Below, piece after piece: positions 18,099 to 27,327 of a stretch of DNA of 64,000 nucleotides. The DNA is from Oscillatoria nigro-viridis PCC 7112. Its GTDB lineage: Bacteria; Cyanobacteriota; Cyanobacteriia; Cyanobacteriales; Microcoleaceae. Numbering within the stretch: position 1 is the stretch's first letter; each line of letters begins with the position of its first letter. Under the pieces are notes generated by a model. That model did no database searches. It was not told the origin of the DNA and saw only the letters and a program-made list of their open reading frames with translations. The stretch covers positions 186,001-250,000 of the forward strand of contig NC_019729.1 of assembly GCF_000317475.1 (NCBI RefSeq), written 5' to 3'. The translations under genes and the position numbers were made by a program.

Positions 18099-18485
18099 AT
18101 GAAAATTCGAGAATCAGTTGGTAAGAGCATCTGGAACAATTCTGAGGGTTGGTGCTGCGAGCCTCTTGACCCCATACCGCCCGGTCATATTGCCCTAGCC
18201 GTTGAAGCGATAGATATTAATCTTGTAGACTGGGATCTCGAAGAAATTGGGGAAAAAGCAGGTTTTGATATTCAGTACAAATACACGGGAGTCAATGACC
18301 CGAAAGATTCATCTTTAGCTTGCGTAACTCAGTTTGTGGGTATCTACGAGGACTTCTCAAAGCTCGATCGCGATTTGGAAGTTTTGATGGCAGCCGGCAT
18401 CCCGCGTCATTTATTTAAAATACTGACTGACAACGATGACATCGATTTGAAGCCTGTCACGCCATACCTCAAAGCAGTTTCCTAA
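18099..18485 (+). CDS. Hypothetical protein
   Basis: I do not recognise this 128-residue soluble, acidic protein. It contains a WCCEP pair of cysteines near residue 18 and a predicted mixed alpha/beta fold, with no membrane span. It follows the toxin pair by 69 bases on the same strand, which may be coincidence. The codon pattern and clean ATG support a real gene. Confidence 0.55.
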   Translation: MKIRESVGKSIWNNSEGWCCEPLDPIPPGHIALAVEAIDINLVDWDLEEIGEKAGFDIQYKYTGVNDPKDSSLACVTQFVGIYEDFSKLDRDLEVLMAAGIPRHLFKILTDNDDIDLKPVTPYLKAVS

Positions 18486-18609
18486 TGTTTTGGGTGCAAC
18501 GCAATTGTTGCTTTTTCAAAGTACGCGGGTGCGTAGCTATCCCGTAGGAAATAGCCCTTTTTTCCTAAAGTGCGATCGCCCTTATCTAACTTCTATTCTC
18601 CTCGCATTA

Positions 18610-18849
18610 CTAAGCAACTTCGAGTTCATATTGCAGAACTAAAATTTCATCAGCTTTCAACATAGCCATAGCATATTCACTCCCTTGACTATCAGCAAAC
18701 TCCACTAAATACTGACATTCCTTTCCCGTCTCATACACTTCAATAATAGTTCCCACAAGTCCAACTGGCAAACTAGAAATAGATGCGTATTCTGGTTCCA
18801 CTAGCGCTAATCGCGTATTGGAAATCGGCTTGAGAATCGCAACAGAATC
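18610..18849 (-). CDS. DUF4926-like small protein
   Basis: The protein of about 80 residues has a pattern typical of DUF4926: a hydrophobic start, LPVGLVGTIIEVYETGKECQ then YLVEFADSQGSEYAMAML. No ATG opens the frame; a TTG at 18852 or a nearby codon must serve, so the exact N-terminus is uncertain. DUF4926 proteins commonly accompany short toxin-antitoxin-like genes, and their function is unknown. Confidence 0.6.
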   Translation of the reverse strand, partial: DSVAILKPISNTRLALVEPEYASISSLPVGLVGTIIEVYETGKECQYLVEFADSQGSEYAMAMLKADEILVLQYELEVA

Positions 18850-18852
18850 CAA

Positions 18853-19036
18853 AACTCTAAAGTGTTTGATCGTAGTTTAACAAAAGCTGAAATCCAACAA
18901 CGGTTAGAATTAGTTGAAGTATTTTCCGAGCAGTACCTTCTCAAGGTTTTTAGGGGCAGGTTTAGTTAGGATATACCCAATCGCAGCGAGTTTACCCCTT
19001 TCACGCACCCGCCCTCCCCACGCTAGGATTTACACC
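18853..19036. other. Intergenic region with a short coding relic
   Basis: The plus strand reads SLTKAEIQQRLELVEVFSEQ then YLLKVFRGRFS before a TAG near 18970. It looks like a protein fragment without a start. A GGGCAGG...CCCGCCC-like repeat follows (18952-19020). Confidence 0.3.
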
Positions 19037-19948
19037 TTACTTAGGCCTTAAGTTCGCGCTGCTAAACTCAGAAGCAACAATCATCGACCCAATCCCCGCA
19101 TCCGTAAATATTTCTTGCAGCAAAGCATGAGGAATTCGACCGTCAATAATGTGAGCACCCTTCACACCCTGAGCCAAACTCCGCACACAACAATTAACCT
19201 TCGGAATCATCCCCCCAGAGACAACTCCCGACTCAACCAACTCTCTCGCTTCCTGAATATCTAACTTAGCAATCAGACTCTCAGGTTTGTGATAATCCTC
19301 TAAAATTCCCGCCGTATCAGTCATCAAAATCAACTTTTCTGCTCCCAAACCAGCCGCAATTTCCCCAGCTACCGTGTCAGCATTAATGTTGTAAGATTGA
19401 CCGTTTTCATCGGCTGCCACGCTCGACACCACCGGAATATAACCGCTGTTCACCAAAGACTCCAAAATCTGGATTTTCACGCCGCTGACTTCACCAACAA
19501 ATCCAATTCCTTCCCGGCCATCTGGACGAGCTTGAATCAGATTGGCATCCTTGCCGCACAATCCCACTGCTTTGCCGCCAGCTTGGTTGATTAACGAAAC
19601 AATTTCCTTATTTACTTTACCCACCAAAACCATTTCTACAACTTCCATTGTCGCGGCATCAGTCACCCGCAAACCATCCTTAAATTGCGGCTCAATTCCC
19701 AATTTTTCCAGCCAAATATTAATTTCCGGGCCGCCGCCGTGAACCACAACCGGACGCATCCCCACGCAAGCTAGCAGCACAATATCCCGAACTACCTTGT
19801 CTTTGAGATTGCTATCTTTCATCGCCGCACCGCCATATTTGACCACAATGGTGCGACCGGCAAAGTGTTGAATGTAAGGCAGTGCTTCGGACAGCACCTC
19901 TACTCGATTAGTGTCCGAATTCCTAACAAAATCGCTTTGTTTGAGCAT
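19037..19948 (-). CDS. argB: Acetylglutamate kinase
   Basis: This enzyme phosphorylates N-acetylglutamate in the second step of arginine synthesis. The 303-residue amino-acid-kinase protein shows VVKYGGAAM near residue 36, the VHGGGPEIN motif, a substrate-binding GLRVTD, and [20 protein letters not shown] for ATP binding. Length and C-terminus ([10 protein letters not shown]) are typical. In cyanobacteria PII protein binds this enzyme to relieve arginine feedback; whether that holds here is inference. ATG at 19948. Confidence 0.97.
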   Translation of the reverse strand: MLKQSDFVRNSDTNRVEVLSEALPYIQHFAGRTIVVKYGGAAMKDSNLKDKVVRDIVLLACVGMRPVVVHGGGPEINIWLEKLGIEPQFKDGLRVTDAATMEVVEMVLVGKVNKEIVSLINQAGGKAVGLCGKDANLIQARPDGREGIGFVGEVSGVKIQILESLVNSGYIPVVSSVAADENGQSYNINADTVAGEIAAGLGAEKLILMTDTAGILEDYHKPESLIAKLDIQEARELVESGVVSGGMIPKVNCCVRSLAQGVKGAHIIDGRIPHALLQEIFTDAGIGSMIVASEFSSANLRPK

Positions 19949-20194
19949 GGGTAAATTACAAAAGACTAAAAACTTAATTCTAAACTTTAATGGCTAAAGC
20001 ACAGATCAACAGCCACAAAAATCACTTTTTCCCTTGAAGTTATGGACGCACAGGCCCCCTCGCCTTTATTGAACCCCATCCTCAAAAAATTAATAGGTTT
20101 TTTTAATAAAATGATTAAAATTTATGTATTATAACTTATACATTTTTTGCTACAGTCAAGAAATGTATAGCTCCCTTGATTTACTTAACCTTTT

Positions 20195-20986
20195 ATGTTA
20201 ACTGCTGTCGCCCAAGACTCCGAAAACCTTCAGTCCAAGCTACCATCAGAGGCTGACTCGTCCCCCCGGATGACGGTATTTTGCGATTTAGACGGGCCCA
20301 TAGTCGATGTGTCCGATCGCTACTACACTACCTACCAACAGGGATTGGCCGATACTCAAGCAGCTTATCTCGATCGGGGAATCAACCTCAACCTTCACAT
20401 CCTCAGCAAACAGCAGTTTTGGCAAATGAAACAAAACCGAGTGCCCGATGCTGAAATAGCCAAAAGTTCCGGCTTGTCGGGAGAAGAAATTCACGTTTTT
20501 CTCGGATGCGTCAGTCAGATTGTCAATCAGCCAGACTTGTTGCACTTAGATCGCATCCAGCCGGGAGTGCAATGGGCGATCGGACTTCTGCACTCCCGCG
20601 GCGTGCGGCTGATTTTAGTCACCCTGCGGCCGAGAAATCAAGCCGTTCAACTGTTACAAAATTACGGTTTAGCCAGACTGTTTACCAGCATTCGCGGCAG
20701 TCAGATGGTCGATGCCGCCTACCATAACTATACAGCCTTAAAAACTGAATTGTTGGCTGAAGTGGCAGAAGAATTTGAGTCATCGCTGGGTTCTGCTTGG
20801 ATGATCGGAGATACAGAAGCAGACATCCTCGCAGGAAAAGCATTGGGAATACCTACAATTGCCGTTACCTGCGGAATTCGCAGCCGCTATCAACTCCAAA
20901 AGCACCAGCCTAATTTCATTCTCAGCAACTTGATTATTGCCGTTCATCACTTATTAGGTTCCGGACAACAAATAATAGTAGAATGA
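20195..20986 (+). CDS. HAD-family phosphatase-like hydrolase
   Basis: This 263-residue haloacid-dehalogenase-superfamily hydrolase, probably a phosphatase, has motif I FCDLDGPIVDV with both Asp near residue 30, motif II in RLILVTLRP, and motif IV in WMIGDTEADILAGKALGIP. A helical cap lies between about residues 45 and 120. The substrate is unknown. About 25 residues precede motif I, so a start within that segment is also possible. Confidence 0.85.
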   Translation: MLTAVAQDSENLQSKLPSEADSSPRMTVFCDLDGPIVDVSDRYYTTYQQGLADTQAAYLDRGINLNLHILSKQQFWQMKQNRVPDAEIAKSSGLSGEEIHVFLGCVSQIVNQPDLLHLDRIQPGVQWAIGLLHSRGVRLILVTLRPRNQAVQLLQNYGLARLFTSIRGSQMVDAAYHNYTALKTELLAEVAEEFESSLGSAWMIGDTEADILAGKALGIPTIAVTCGIRSRYQLQKHQPNFILSNLIIAVHHLLGSGQQIIVE

Positions 20987-21070
20987 CTCCAGTTAACAGT
21001 AATTAGTTAACAGTTAACTGTTGACGGTTAACTGTTGACTAAGGACTCATGACTGCTGACTAATAACTGA

Positions 21071-21637
21071 CTAAGGCTTTTCTAGATTCCTGGTCATTTC
21101 CCACAAGCGATTGAGCGGAAAATAAATCACCGGAGCCCAAAGACTGCTAAGAATAGCAGAACACAAAGCCACTCGCTGATGATAGCTCCAAATTTCCAGT
21201 AAAGCCCGATCGCCCATAGTAAAAAATTGCAGCCCCATCACCGTTTCCGCTACCACCGCCATCCCAAACACAATTAACGCCATCGGAATCGGATCTCTCT
21301 CAACAATATCTACCGGAATCGACCAGGTTTTCTGCAAAACAACTGTTAAGACTCCTACAACAACTAGACTGACAGCGTGGGTGGGATGAGGAGCCGTCAT
21401 CGCATCTTGAAGAAACCCCAAAACCAAGCCCATGCTTGCAGCTCCCCAAACTGTACGTTTCCGCTTAATACTCCAAGCTACCAACCAAATTAACAGCCAG
21501 TTCGGTCCAATTCCCAGCAATTCCATTCCCGGCATCCGAGTGGGCAATATCAGTATGCACAGCATCACAGATAGAAATGTAACTGCGAAGTTGAGAAATT
21601 GGCGCGATCGCGAAGACATCCGAGATAAAGCTTTCAT
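21071..21637 (-). CDS. mreD: Rod shape-determining protein MreD
   Basis: This inner-membrane component of the elongation machinery links MreB to peptidoglycan synthesis. The 188-residue protein has several membrane helices and the cyanobacterial wording GIGPNWLLIWLVAWSIKRK. Its start overlaps the mreC stop by four bases, and gene order mreB-mreC-mreD on the minus strand is the usual operon. Confidence 0.92.
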   Translation of the reverse strand: MKALSRMSSRSRQFLNFAVTFLSVMLCILILPTRMPGMELLGIGPNWLLIWLVAWSIKRKRTVWGAASMGLVLGFLQDAMTAPHPTHAVSLVVVGVLTVVLQKTWSIPVDIVERDPIPMALIVFGMAVVAETVMGLQFFTMGDRALLEIWSYHQRVALCSAILSSLWAPVIYFPLNRLWEMTRNLEKP

Positions 21638-22440
21638 TGTTGCTGTGCTCCCTCGGATGGTGCAGAAGATTGACTCTGCGAATCCTTTGTTTCGGCTTGC
21701 TTAGAGTGGGGGTAAACCACCGCCCACTCCAGAGCATTCATCGGTGCAGAAAACTCAACCACAGCTTCTGGAGCCGGAGTTTTATTCATATCCACCGAAA
21801 CCACTTTTCCCACCGGCAAACCAGGAGGGAACAACTGACTGAAAGAAGAGGTTGAAACCACATCCCCAGGCTTGACATTGGGAACATTATCAAAAAACTC
21901 CATCACAGCCTGATTACCCCCTTTACCGCGCATAAAACCCATGTGGCGACTGCGGGTAATTCCCACACCCAATTGACTCGTAGCGTCGCTGACTAACAGC
22001 ACCAAGCTAGTATTAGGAGTAACGCTGACAACTCTGCCTACTAAACCGCCGGGGCCCATCACAGTAAAATCTGTTTTGATGCCATCCTTACTGCCGCGCC
22101 CCAAGGTTACTTGCTGCCACCAGTGGTCGGCGCTGCGACCGACAATAGGAGCTACAATCCCTTTAGGTTTCTTAGCAGAAACGTAACCTAAAAGCTCTTT
22201 TAGCTTCTGATTTTGAGTCTCTGATTCTAATAGCTGCGCTTGCAATTCTTGAGTGCGCGCCGAGATGAGCTCCTCTTGTGCAGATCCGTTGGCGTGAAAC
22301 GGACGAGTCACCCAATTGTAAACTTCAAATACTGCCGCACCTTGTGTTTGTCGAACTCCCCAAGCGGCAGTTACAGCTAAACCTAAAAGAGCAATTTGCA
22401 GCCGCAGATCCCACCACTTTCGGAATGTATTTTTTAGCAT
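21634..22440 (-). CDS. mreC: Rod shape-determining protein MreC
   Basis: This periplasmic scaffold of the elongasome is 268 residues long. It has an N-terminal membrane helix (LQIALLGLAVTAAWGV), a coiled coil (ELISARTQELQAQLLESETQ) and the beta-rich MreC core (VVGRSADHWWQQVTLGRGSK, GPGGLVGRVVSV). A Gln/Ser-rich tail ends the protein. It lies 91 bases downstream of mreB. Confidence 0.94.
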   Translation of the reverse strand: MLKNTFRKWWDLRLQIALLGLAVTAAWGVRQTQGAAVFEVYNWVTRPFHANGSAQEELISARTQELQAQLLESETQNQKLKELLGYVSAKKPKGIVAPIVGRSADHWWQQVTLGRGSKDGIKTDFTVMGPGGLVGRVVSVTPNTSLVLLVSDATSQLGVGITRSRHMGFMRGKGGNQAVMEFFDNVPNVKPGDVVSTSSFSQLFPPGLPVGKVVSVDMNKTPAPEAVVEFSAPMNALEWAVVYPHSKQAETKDSQSQSSAPSEGAQQQ

Positions 22441-22531
22441 AATTTCACTAATCTAAAATTGTTAAGTCAGGATTTTAGATTTGAGATTGCAGCCGTATTT
22501 ATTGCTAAATCCACAATCCCAAATTTTTTAA

Positions 22532-23575
22532 CTACATATTACGCGACGACTGCCCGCTGAAAACCCGTTCCAACTGTTTGTTTTCCAATACTCGACCAGT
22601 TCCCAAAACCACGCAGCACAGCGGATCGGCTGCCACGTGAGTGACAATTCCTGTTTCGTGACTGATCAGAGTATCTAAACCTTTCATCAGCGCGCCGCCA
22701 CCAGCCAGCATAATTCCCCTGTCAATAATATCTGCTGCTAATTCCGGCGGGGTGCGTTCCAAAGTACGCTTGACAGCTTCCACAATTACTGAAAGCGGTT
22801 CCGACATACTTTCGCGAATTTCTGGGCCTTTGATAGTAACAGTTCGCGGCAAACCAGACAGTAAGTGCAAGCCCCGCACTTCCATCATTACATCGTCATC
22901 CTCTGGAGTTGGATATGCAGAACCAACCTGAATCTTAATTTCTTCAGCAGTGCGTTCGCCGATGACCAAATTGTGAACTTTTTTCATGTATTGGACGATC
23001 GCCTCATTGAGTTCGTCGCCGGCTACCCGCACAGACTCGCTGATCACCGTACCTTGCAAACTCAAAACCGCAACTTCCGTAGTACCTCCGCCTATATCTA
23101 TAATCATATTGCCAGTCGCCTCAGCAACAGGCAGTCCAGCCCCGATCGCCGCCGCGATGGGTTCATCAATTAACCGTACTTCTCTAGCACCAGCCTGAGT
23201 CGCCGCCTCAATGACAGCACGCCTCTCGACTCCGGTGACACCGCTGGGGATGCCAATAATGATCCGCGGCGAAACTAAGCTTCGGCCTTCGTGAACCCTG
23301 CGGATAAAAGTCTTGAGCATCAGTTCTGCCGTATCGAAGTCTGCAATTACGCCGTCGCGAAGCGGGCGCAGTGCGATGACATTCCCTGGCGTGCGCCCGA
23401 GCATTTTTTTTGCTTCTTCTCCAACAGCCAGCGGTATTTTTAAATCTTGGTCGATCGCCACTACAGAAGGTTCCTGCAGAACAATACCTTGGCCCGATAC
23501 ATAAACGAGCGTGTTAGCAGTACCGAGGTCGATACCCATATCTCTAGATAACGAAAATCGATTGAGAAGACCCAC
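22532..23575 (-). CDS. mreB: Rod shape-determining protein MreB
   Basis: This actin-like ATPase forms membrane filaments that direct lateral wall growth. The 347-residue protein begins [20 protein letters not shown] with the phosphate-1 motif, has [14 protein letters not shown], the phosphate-2 motif [11 protein letters not shown], and the adenosine motif [12 protein letters not shown]. Length is standard. It is the first gene of mreBCD, with a 294-base upstream region to ssb. Confidence 0.97.
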   Translation of the reverse strand: MGLLNRFSLSRDMGIDLGTANTLVYVSGQGIVLQEPSVVAIDQDLKIPLAVGEEAKKMLGRTPGNVIALRPLRDGVIADFDTAELMLKTFIRRVHEGRSLVSPRIIIGIPSGVTGVERRAVIEAATQAGAREVRLIDEPIAAAIGAGLPVAEATGNMIIDIGGGTTEVAVLSLQGTVISESVRVAGDELNEAIVQYMKKVHNLVIGERTAEEIKIQVGSAYPTPEDDDVMMEVRGLHLLSGLPRTVTIKGPEIRESMSEPLSVIVEAVKRTLERTPPELAADIIDRGIMLAGGGALMKGLDTLISHETGIVTHVAADPLCCVVLGTGRVLENKQLERVFSGQSSRNM

Positions 23576-23869
23576 TGATTTGTACCCCCCCCCAAAAACT
23601 AAAATACTATTGTGTGCAATAATGTTGTTACAAAAGTGTAACCGAGGTGGATTCTATTACGTTTTTCATCCTGAGTCTAGTCAGAAATGTACATTGTCGA
23701 GCTCAGGTGAGCGCAGACTTGCCAATCATCCACAATCAATATGTTCTCCTAACTGGGTGTACAATCAGGATGAAGCCTCACAAGCGCTGTTCCAAGTTCA
23801 GTTTGGAGGCTAATGCGCGTGTGGACTGTTTAACTACATCACCGATCGACCACATTCCCAAAAAAGTTT

Positions 23870-24229
23870 ATGAGTCTTAATGTTGTAACTTTAGTAGGCC
23901 GCGTCGGCGGCGACCCGGACGTAAAGTATTTTGAGTCGGGTACAGTTAAGTGTAATTTGACGCTGGCAGTGAACCGCAGAACCAAGAACAGCGATCAACC
24001 AGACTGGTTCAATCTGGAAATCTGGGGCAAAACAGCGCAGATTGCTGCTGACTACGTTCGCAAAGGCTCTCTAATTGGCGTAACTGGCTCTTTGAAGTTC
24101 GATCGCTGGCAAGACCGCAATAGCGGAGCAAATCGCTCGAAGCCGGTAATTAAAGTAGACCATTTAGACTTGCTGGGTTCCAAACGCGACAACGAGTCGG
24201 GTATGCCGCAACACAACAGCGAATTCTAG
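23870..24229 (+). CDS. ssb: Single-stranded DNA-binding protein
   Basis: This protein binds single-stranded DNA during replication and repair. It is 119 residues, with one OB fold: MSLNVVTLVGRVGGDPDVKY, NLTLAVNRR, WFNLEIWGKTAQIAADYVRK and GVTGSLKFDRW. The C-terminus (MPQHNSEF) lacks the acidic DDxxF tip of the E. coli protein, as often seen in cyanobacterial SSBs. It is divergent from mreB. Confidence 0.93.
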   Translation: MSLNVVTLVGRVGGDPDVKYFESGTVKCNLTLAVNRRTKNSDQPDWFNLEIWGKTAQIAADYVRKGSLIGVTGSLKFDRWQDRNSGANRSKPVIKVDHLDLLGSKRDNESGMPQHNSEF

Positions 24230-24276
24230 CGTTTGGGGAATTTGGGAATTAATATTTGTGAATTGGGTGGGTGCTC

Positions 24277-24798
24277 GTGACTTCAGAAAAGTTAGAAATT
24301 GTTCAAACTGAGTACCAAGCTGGGCAAGTAGCTTTTGAGAGTGGCCGGTATGCTCAAGCTGTGCAGAGTTTAGAAACAGCTACCGGTTTAGTCGATCGAA
24401 ATTCGCGGTTGGGCGGTGAGGTGCAGATGTGGTTAGTGACAGCCTACGAAGCCTCTGGCAATACAGAAAGGGCGATCGAGCTTTGCAGGCAACTCACCCG
24501 CCATCCCCGCCTAGAAACCCGCCAGCAAGCAAAGCGCTTGCTGTTCATTCTCGAAGCTCCCAAACTCACTATACCTCCTGAATGGATGGTGAAAATCCCC
24601 GATTTGGCAGCTTTAGATGAAAATCAATCAATCAGTTTTCAAGCCAATCCGAACGCTGATATCAAGTACGCTAAACCCAAGCCAGTCGTACCAGAGCCTG
24701 TAGATTTGAGTCAGGTTAATACGAAAGACAATCGGTTTATCTGGGTGGCGTTAATCGCGATCGGGCTAATTTTGATCGGCTTATTTATTAGTTATTAA
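24277..24798 (+). CDS. TPR-like protein with C-terminal membrane anchor
   Basis: This protein of about 173 residues has two to three TPR-like helical pairs (YQAGQVAFESGRYAQAVQSL, MWLVTAYEASGNTERAIELC), a linker and a C-terminal membrane helix (FIWVALIAIGLILIGLFISY). That tail-anchored arrangement suggests a membrane-bound adaptor facing the cytosol. The start is GTG at 24277 or GTG at 24271; the former has a GGGTGG at a better distance. Partner unknown. Confidence 0.72.
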   Translation: MTSEKLEIVQTEYQAGQVAFESGRYAQAVQSLETATGLVDRNSRLGGEVQMWLVTAYEASGNTERAIELCRQLTRHPRLETRQQAKRLLFILEAPKLTIPPEWMVKIPDLAALDENQSISFQANPNADIKYAKPKPVVPEPVDLSQVNTKDNRFIWVALIAIGLILIGLFISY

Positions 24799-24876
24799 TA
24801 ATTTTTTTCCTTCTCACCAACTCTATCTCTAGGGTGCGCCGAGGCGCACCTTACCCCTACTGAGAGAAGTTAAGCA

Positions 24877-25536
24877 ATGCCTTTTAGCAATTATAAAAGT
24901 ATCAGTGCGGTCGCCAAAGAATTCCAAATTAATTACCTGCGAGATAATTTCATTGTCGAAACAGAATTTGCAGTCAGCGACGTTTTTCGGAATGAATTAG
25001 AATTGATTTTCAATGAGGGAGTATTTGACAACTCGGAAATCGCCATTTGTGAAAATATCATTTATCCTGTATTAAAAGAAGTTTGGAAAAAATATCGCAG
25101 TAATTTTCTAATCTGGAGTCACCAAACCTTAGTCTATAATGAGAATCTGTCAGGAATTCTAGATTATATATTGGCCAAGCGCTCCCCCCTTGGCACAGTA
25201 GTTTTTGACAAGCCCTATTTCATATTAGTTGAAGCCAAGAAAGAGAGCGCATTTGATGAAGGATGGGGGCAGTGTTTGGCAGAAACGATCGCCGTGCAGC
25301 GACTTAACAATGAACCGGAACAAACTATCTTTGGTATTGTTTCTAATGGGGCAGTTTGGCAGTTTGGCAAGTTCAAATTAGATATGTTTACTCAAAATAA
25401 AATTTTCTATACTATTCAGGACTTAGAACGACTGTTTGCAGCCGTTAACTATGTTTTTAAACAGTGTGAATTACAATTAGAGGACAAGGAAGAAGTAAGG
25501 AACGACACTGATACACGGATTAATTATCGAGCATGA
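24877..25536 (+). CDS. PD-(D/E)XK nuclease-like hypothetical protein
   Basis: In this 219-residue protein the segment SGILDYILAKRSP...PYFILVEAKKES has the D...(E)xK spacing of the restriction-endonuclease-like fold (Asp near residue 96, Glu and Lys near 121-123). The following QCLAETIAVQ helix fits the fold too. Similar stand-alone proteins are common in filamentous cyanobacteria and are usually uncharacterised. No DNA-binding domain is obvious. It might be a nuclease or a degenerate sensor. Confidence 0.6.
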   Translation: MPFSNYKSISAVAKEFQINYLRDNFIVETEFAVSDVFRNELELIFNEGVFDNSEIAICENIIYPVLKEVWKKYRSNFLIWSHQTLVYNENLSGILDYILAKRSPLGTVVFDKPYFILVEAKKESAFDEGWGQCLAETIAVQRLNNEPEQTIFGIVSNGAVWQFGKFKLDMFTQNKIFYTIQDLERLFAAVNYVFKQCELQLEDKEEVRNDTDTRINYRA

Positions 25537-25565
25537 GGCAGGAGTCAATCGATTGCGCGATTTTA

Positions 25566-25663
25566 GATTTGAGATTTGAGATTGACTTGCGCGAGATAAA
25601 TGCTCTTTCTTGAGGATTTGAGATTTGAGATTGACTTGCGCGAGATAAATGCTCTTTCTTGAG
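25566..25663. repeat. Two tandem copies of a 49-bp repeat
   Basis: 25566-25614 and 25615-25663 are identical 49-base units (starting GATTTGAGATTTGAGATTGA, ending TTCTTGAG). They run into GATTTTA heptamers at 25664-25680. They are noncoding and lie upstream of the PmbA-type gene. Confidence 0.85.
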
Positions 25664-25799
25664 GATTTTAGATTTTAGATTTTGGATTGATTCCACGGAT
25701 AAATCACGTGGCGGGTACGACCTTTGAAATTCTTGGTCAGATGTTGAATAGCGATAATTGCTAAAATAAAAAAAAGACCAAACCAGAAAGGCGATTATT

Positions 25800-27104
25800 G
25801 TGAGCGATTCAACCGTAGACCAGATTTTGAAATTGGCCTCTCAGCGCGCCGGTGCGGCTGAAGTATACTACCTGTCGAGTCAAGACACCCCCATCGAATT
25901 TGAAAACAATCGCCTCAAATCCCTGCAAACCAAAGCCCTCCGAGGCGTAGCACTCCGGCTGATTTACAATGGCAAAATCGGTTTTGCCAGTTCCACAGAT
26001 TTGACGCGGATAGACGATTTAGTAGATGCAGCGATTCAAACAGCCGAAATCGGCGACCCCGCAGAATTTGAACTCGCCTCCAACTTCCACCTCAAAGGCC
26101 CGGAAACCACCTACACTCCGCCCACAACTCAAGAATTAGTCGAAAACGGCAAAAACCTGATCGAGCAAGTTCACGCCTACAATCCCGATATTATGGTAGA
26201 TGTCGGCTTTCACGTCCGCACCAGTCGCGTGAAAGTTGCCACGACGCGAGACGTTGACGCCGAAATGTACAGCCAAATAGTCAGCGGCACTATTGCTGGC
26301 AATTTGGTCAAGGGAGAAGACTTTATGCAAGCATACAGTTACGACGTAGCGCGCGATCGTCCCCTAGACACCGACAGCATCCTCCAATCACTCCTCGAAA
26401 AATACCGCCTCGCCGAACATCCAGCCACCATCACCAGCGGTTCCTACCCAGTATTATTTACCCCCAGAGCCGCCGCTAGCACCCTCGGCAGCCTGTTTGA
26501 TACCATCCTTTCAGGTCAAACAGTAGTTCAAAAAGCCTCTCCCCTAGCCGACAAAATCGGCGAAACCTTATTTGACAAACGCTTTACCTTTTTTGAAGAC
26601 CCCACTTTAGGCCCTTCTGCTTGTCCCTTTGACGACGAAGGTACGCCCACCACCCGCAAAGTCTTGATAGACAAAGGTACTGTCACCGGATTTTATTGGG
26701 ATCGCAGGTGGGCCGCTCGCGCTGGTGTACGATCGACTGGCAACGGTTTTCGCAGCGGATTGTCTCGCCCAGGCCCGGATTTGACTAACTTTTGCATTTC
26801 CCCAGGAAATACCGCCACTCAAGACTTGATTGCTAGCATGGACGAAGGTCTAATAGTAGAGCAGGTTTTAGGTGCCGGTCAGTCCAATCAGTTAGCTGGC
26901 GAATTTTCTGTCAATTTGGACTTAGGCTATAAAGTAGAAAAAGGCAAAATTGTCGGCCGCGTCAAGAATACAATGGTGGCAGGCAGCATTTTTGAAGCCT
27001 TTAAAAATTTGGCAGATTTGAGCAGCGAAGCCGAATGGGTAGGCGGTGCGGCATATTTGCCGAGTATACTGTTTCAACAGTTGGGTGTAGCTTCGAGACA
27101 ATAA
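25800..27104 (+). CDS. PmbA/TldE-type metallopeptidase homologue
   Basis: This 434-residue protein belongs to the TldD/PmbA family, whose heterodimers degrade or mature peptides in the cytosol. Recognised parts are the N-terminal domain (YYLSSQDTPIEFENNRLKSL, ALRLIYNGKIGFASSTDL) and the C-terminal barrel (FTPRAAASTLGSL, SCPFDDEGTPTTRKVLIDKG, LVEQVLGAGQSNQ-like LIVEQVLGAGQSNQLAGEFS). It lacks an HExxxH zinc motif, so it fits the TldE/PmbA subunit. Start is GTG at 25800. A tldD partner is not in the window. Confidence 0.88.
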   Translation: MSDSTVDQILKLASQRAGAAEVYYLSSQDTPIEFENNRLKSLQTKALRGVALRLIYNGKIGFASSTDLTRIDDLVDAAIQTAEIGDPAEFELASNFHLKGPETTYTPPTTQELVENGKNLIEQVHAYNPDIMVDVGFHVRTSRVKVATTRDVDAEMYSQIVSGTIAGNLVKGEDFMQAYSYDVARDRPLDTDSILQSLLEKYRLAEHPATITSGSYPVLFTPRAAASTLGSLFDTILSGQTVVQKASPLADKIGETLFDKRFTFFEDPTLGPSACPFDDEGTPTTRKVLIDKGTVTGFYWDRRWAARAGVRSTGNGFRSGLSRPGPDLTNFCISPGNTATQDLIASMDEGLIVEQVLGAGQSNQLAGEFSVNLDLGYKVEKGKIVGRVKNTMVAGSIFEAFKNLADLSSEAEWVGGAAYLPSILFQQLGVASRQ

Positions 27105-27119
27105 GTTCAGTGCGGTTTT

Positions 27120-27235
27120 ACTCGTTACCAGGCTCTGCCTGGTAATACATATCGTGAGGCTCTGCCTCGAATTTGGATGAAAGCTTGCGAGCCAAAGCCT
27201 CTGGACATGGGTTCCCCGGCAGAGCCTAGGAACCA
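27120..27235. repeat. CCAGGCTCTGCCTGG dispersed repeat, copy 1
   Basis: TACCAGGCTCTGCCTGGTAA near 27126 forms a short hairpin and is followed by GAGGCTCTGCCTCG and CCCGGCAGAGCC. The same set of motifs in similar order occurs at 48947-49050. Confidence 0.55.
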
Positions 27236-27327
27236 GTTCAAACGTGCAGAACAAACATAGAAACAGTGTCGGCAATTCAACGCTTTGCTAATTCATGCAA
27301 ATACGTAAAAATAGGGAAAAATGTATC

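Noticed and set aside
25566..25663. Possible CRISPR-like array
   Set aside because: Two adjacent identical 49-base units have no spacers between them and no cas gene is in the window.
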